6,624 bases of DNA from Beijerinckiaceae bacterium (GTDB lineage Bacteria > Pseudomonadota > Alphaproteobacteria > Rhizobiales > Beijerinckiaceae). The stretch covers positions 1 through 6,624 of the forward strand of contig CANHAW010000123.1 of assembly GCA_947458675.1 (NCBI GenBank), given 5' to 3'. The notes beneath the pieces are model-generated. The model had not been told where the DNA came from, did not search any database, and worked only from the letters and a program-made list of their open reading frames with translations. The position numbers and the translations under genes were made by a program. The stretch's first letter is position 1; each line of letters starts with the position of its first letter. Positions 6,382 to 6,624 of this stretch are shown piece by piece.

Positions 6382-6624
6382 TTAGCGCACCAGCTTCACG
6401 CCGGCTTCCTTCAGGATCTCGCGCACATTGGCTTCTGTATTGCCGAGGAATTCAATTGTTTCCTTCGAGCCGAGCACCTTGCCTTCAAACAGGCCATCAT
6501 TGACGAATTTCTGCCATCCCGGCGAAGCACCGGCGCGGCGCACCAGATCTTCGTAGAATTTCAGAACATCCGGCGCCATATCAGGCGGACCGACGACACC
6601 GCGCGATTGCGGCGGACTGGCGAC
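6382..6624 (-). CDS. Probable Bug/TctC-type substrate-binding protein, C-terminal part only
   Basis: Only the last 80 residues are visible; the frame stays open to the window edge, so the Met encoded at 6577-6579 is internal and not the start. The stretch reads SRGVVGPPDMAPDVLKFYED, then LVRRAGASPGWQKFV, and ends with EANVREILKEAGVKLVR. This matches the closing part of Bug/TctC proteins: an R-G-x-x-x-P-P turn, a helix with a [FY]-x-[DE]-L core, a T/S-P-x-W-x-K[FY] segment, a loop with a small insertion, and a final amphipathic helix ending in K-E-A-G. A periplasmic organic-acid-binding role for tripartite tricarboxylate uptake is therefore likely. It is convergent with the esterase gene and shares its terminator, so it belongs to another transcription unit. 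The N-terminal ligand loops and the signal peptide lie outside the window, which limits certainty. Confidence 0.72.
   Translation of the reverse strand, partial: VASPPQSRGVVGPPDMAPDVLKFYEDLVRRAGASPGWQKFVNDGLFEGKVLGSKETIEFLGNTEANVREILKEAGVKLVR

Overview
The window looks like chromosomal DNA of a moderately GC-rich alphaproteobacterium. A Hyphomicrobiales-type soil or freshwater organism is the best guess, from codon style, the abundance of MmgE/PrpD and Bug/TctC-type genes, and a dispersed palindrome of the 'cgaagcaatccag' type. This placement is inference; no rRNA or other marker gene is present.

Layout. Six genes lie on the plus strand and one, cut by the window edge, lies on the minus strand. 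Bases 1-3959 hold a tightly packed four-gene operon: a 5'-truncated MmgE/PrpD-family protein, an FCD-type GntR regulator (8-nt gap), a second complete MmgE/PrpD protein (4-nt ATGA overlap) and a short-chain dehydrogenase/reductase-like protein (8-nt overlap). A 117-nt gap carrying an imperfect palindromic repeat follows. Next come a periplasmic Bug/TctC-type solute-binding protein (4077-5057), a second gap with a GC-rich hairpin, and a secreted alpha/beta hydrolase resembling the Alcaligenes esterase of known structure (5176-6318). A strong intrinsic terminator, T-rich on both strands, separates this block from a convergent gene whose visible C-terminus again resembles a Bug/TctC-type binding protein.

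How the parts may work together (inference). A secreted esterase could release a carboxylate from an ester outside the cytoplasm, and the binding protein could capture it for a tripartite tricarboxylate transporter encoded elsewhere (no TctA/TctB is visible). The two MmgE/PrpD proteins could then process a 2-methylcitrate-, aconitate- or other tricarboxylate-like intermediate under control of the GntR regulator. The real substrate cannot be read from the sequence.

The most unusual feature is the SDR-like protein: it keeps the Rossmann nucleotide-binding features, the active-site Asn and the active-site Lys, but has Gly and Val where classical SDRs have catalytic Ser and Tyr. Nothing in the window indicates a mobile element, CRISPR array, RNA gene or defence system.
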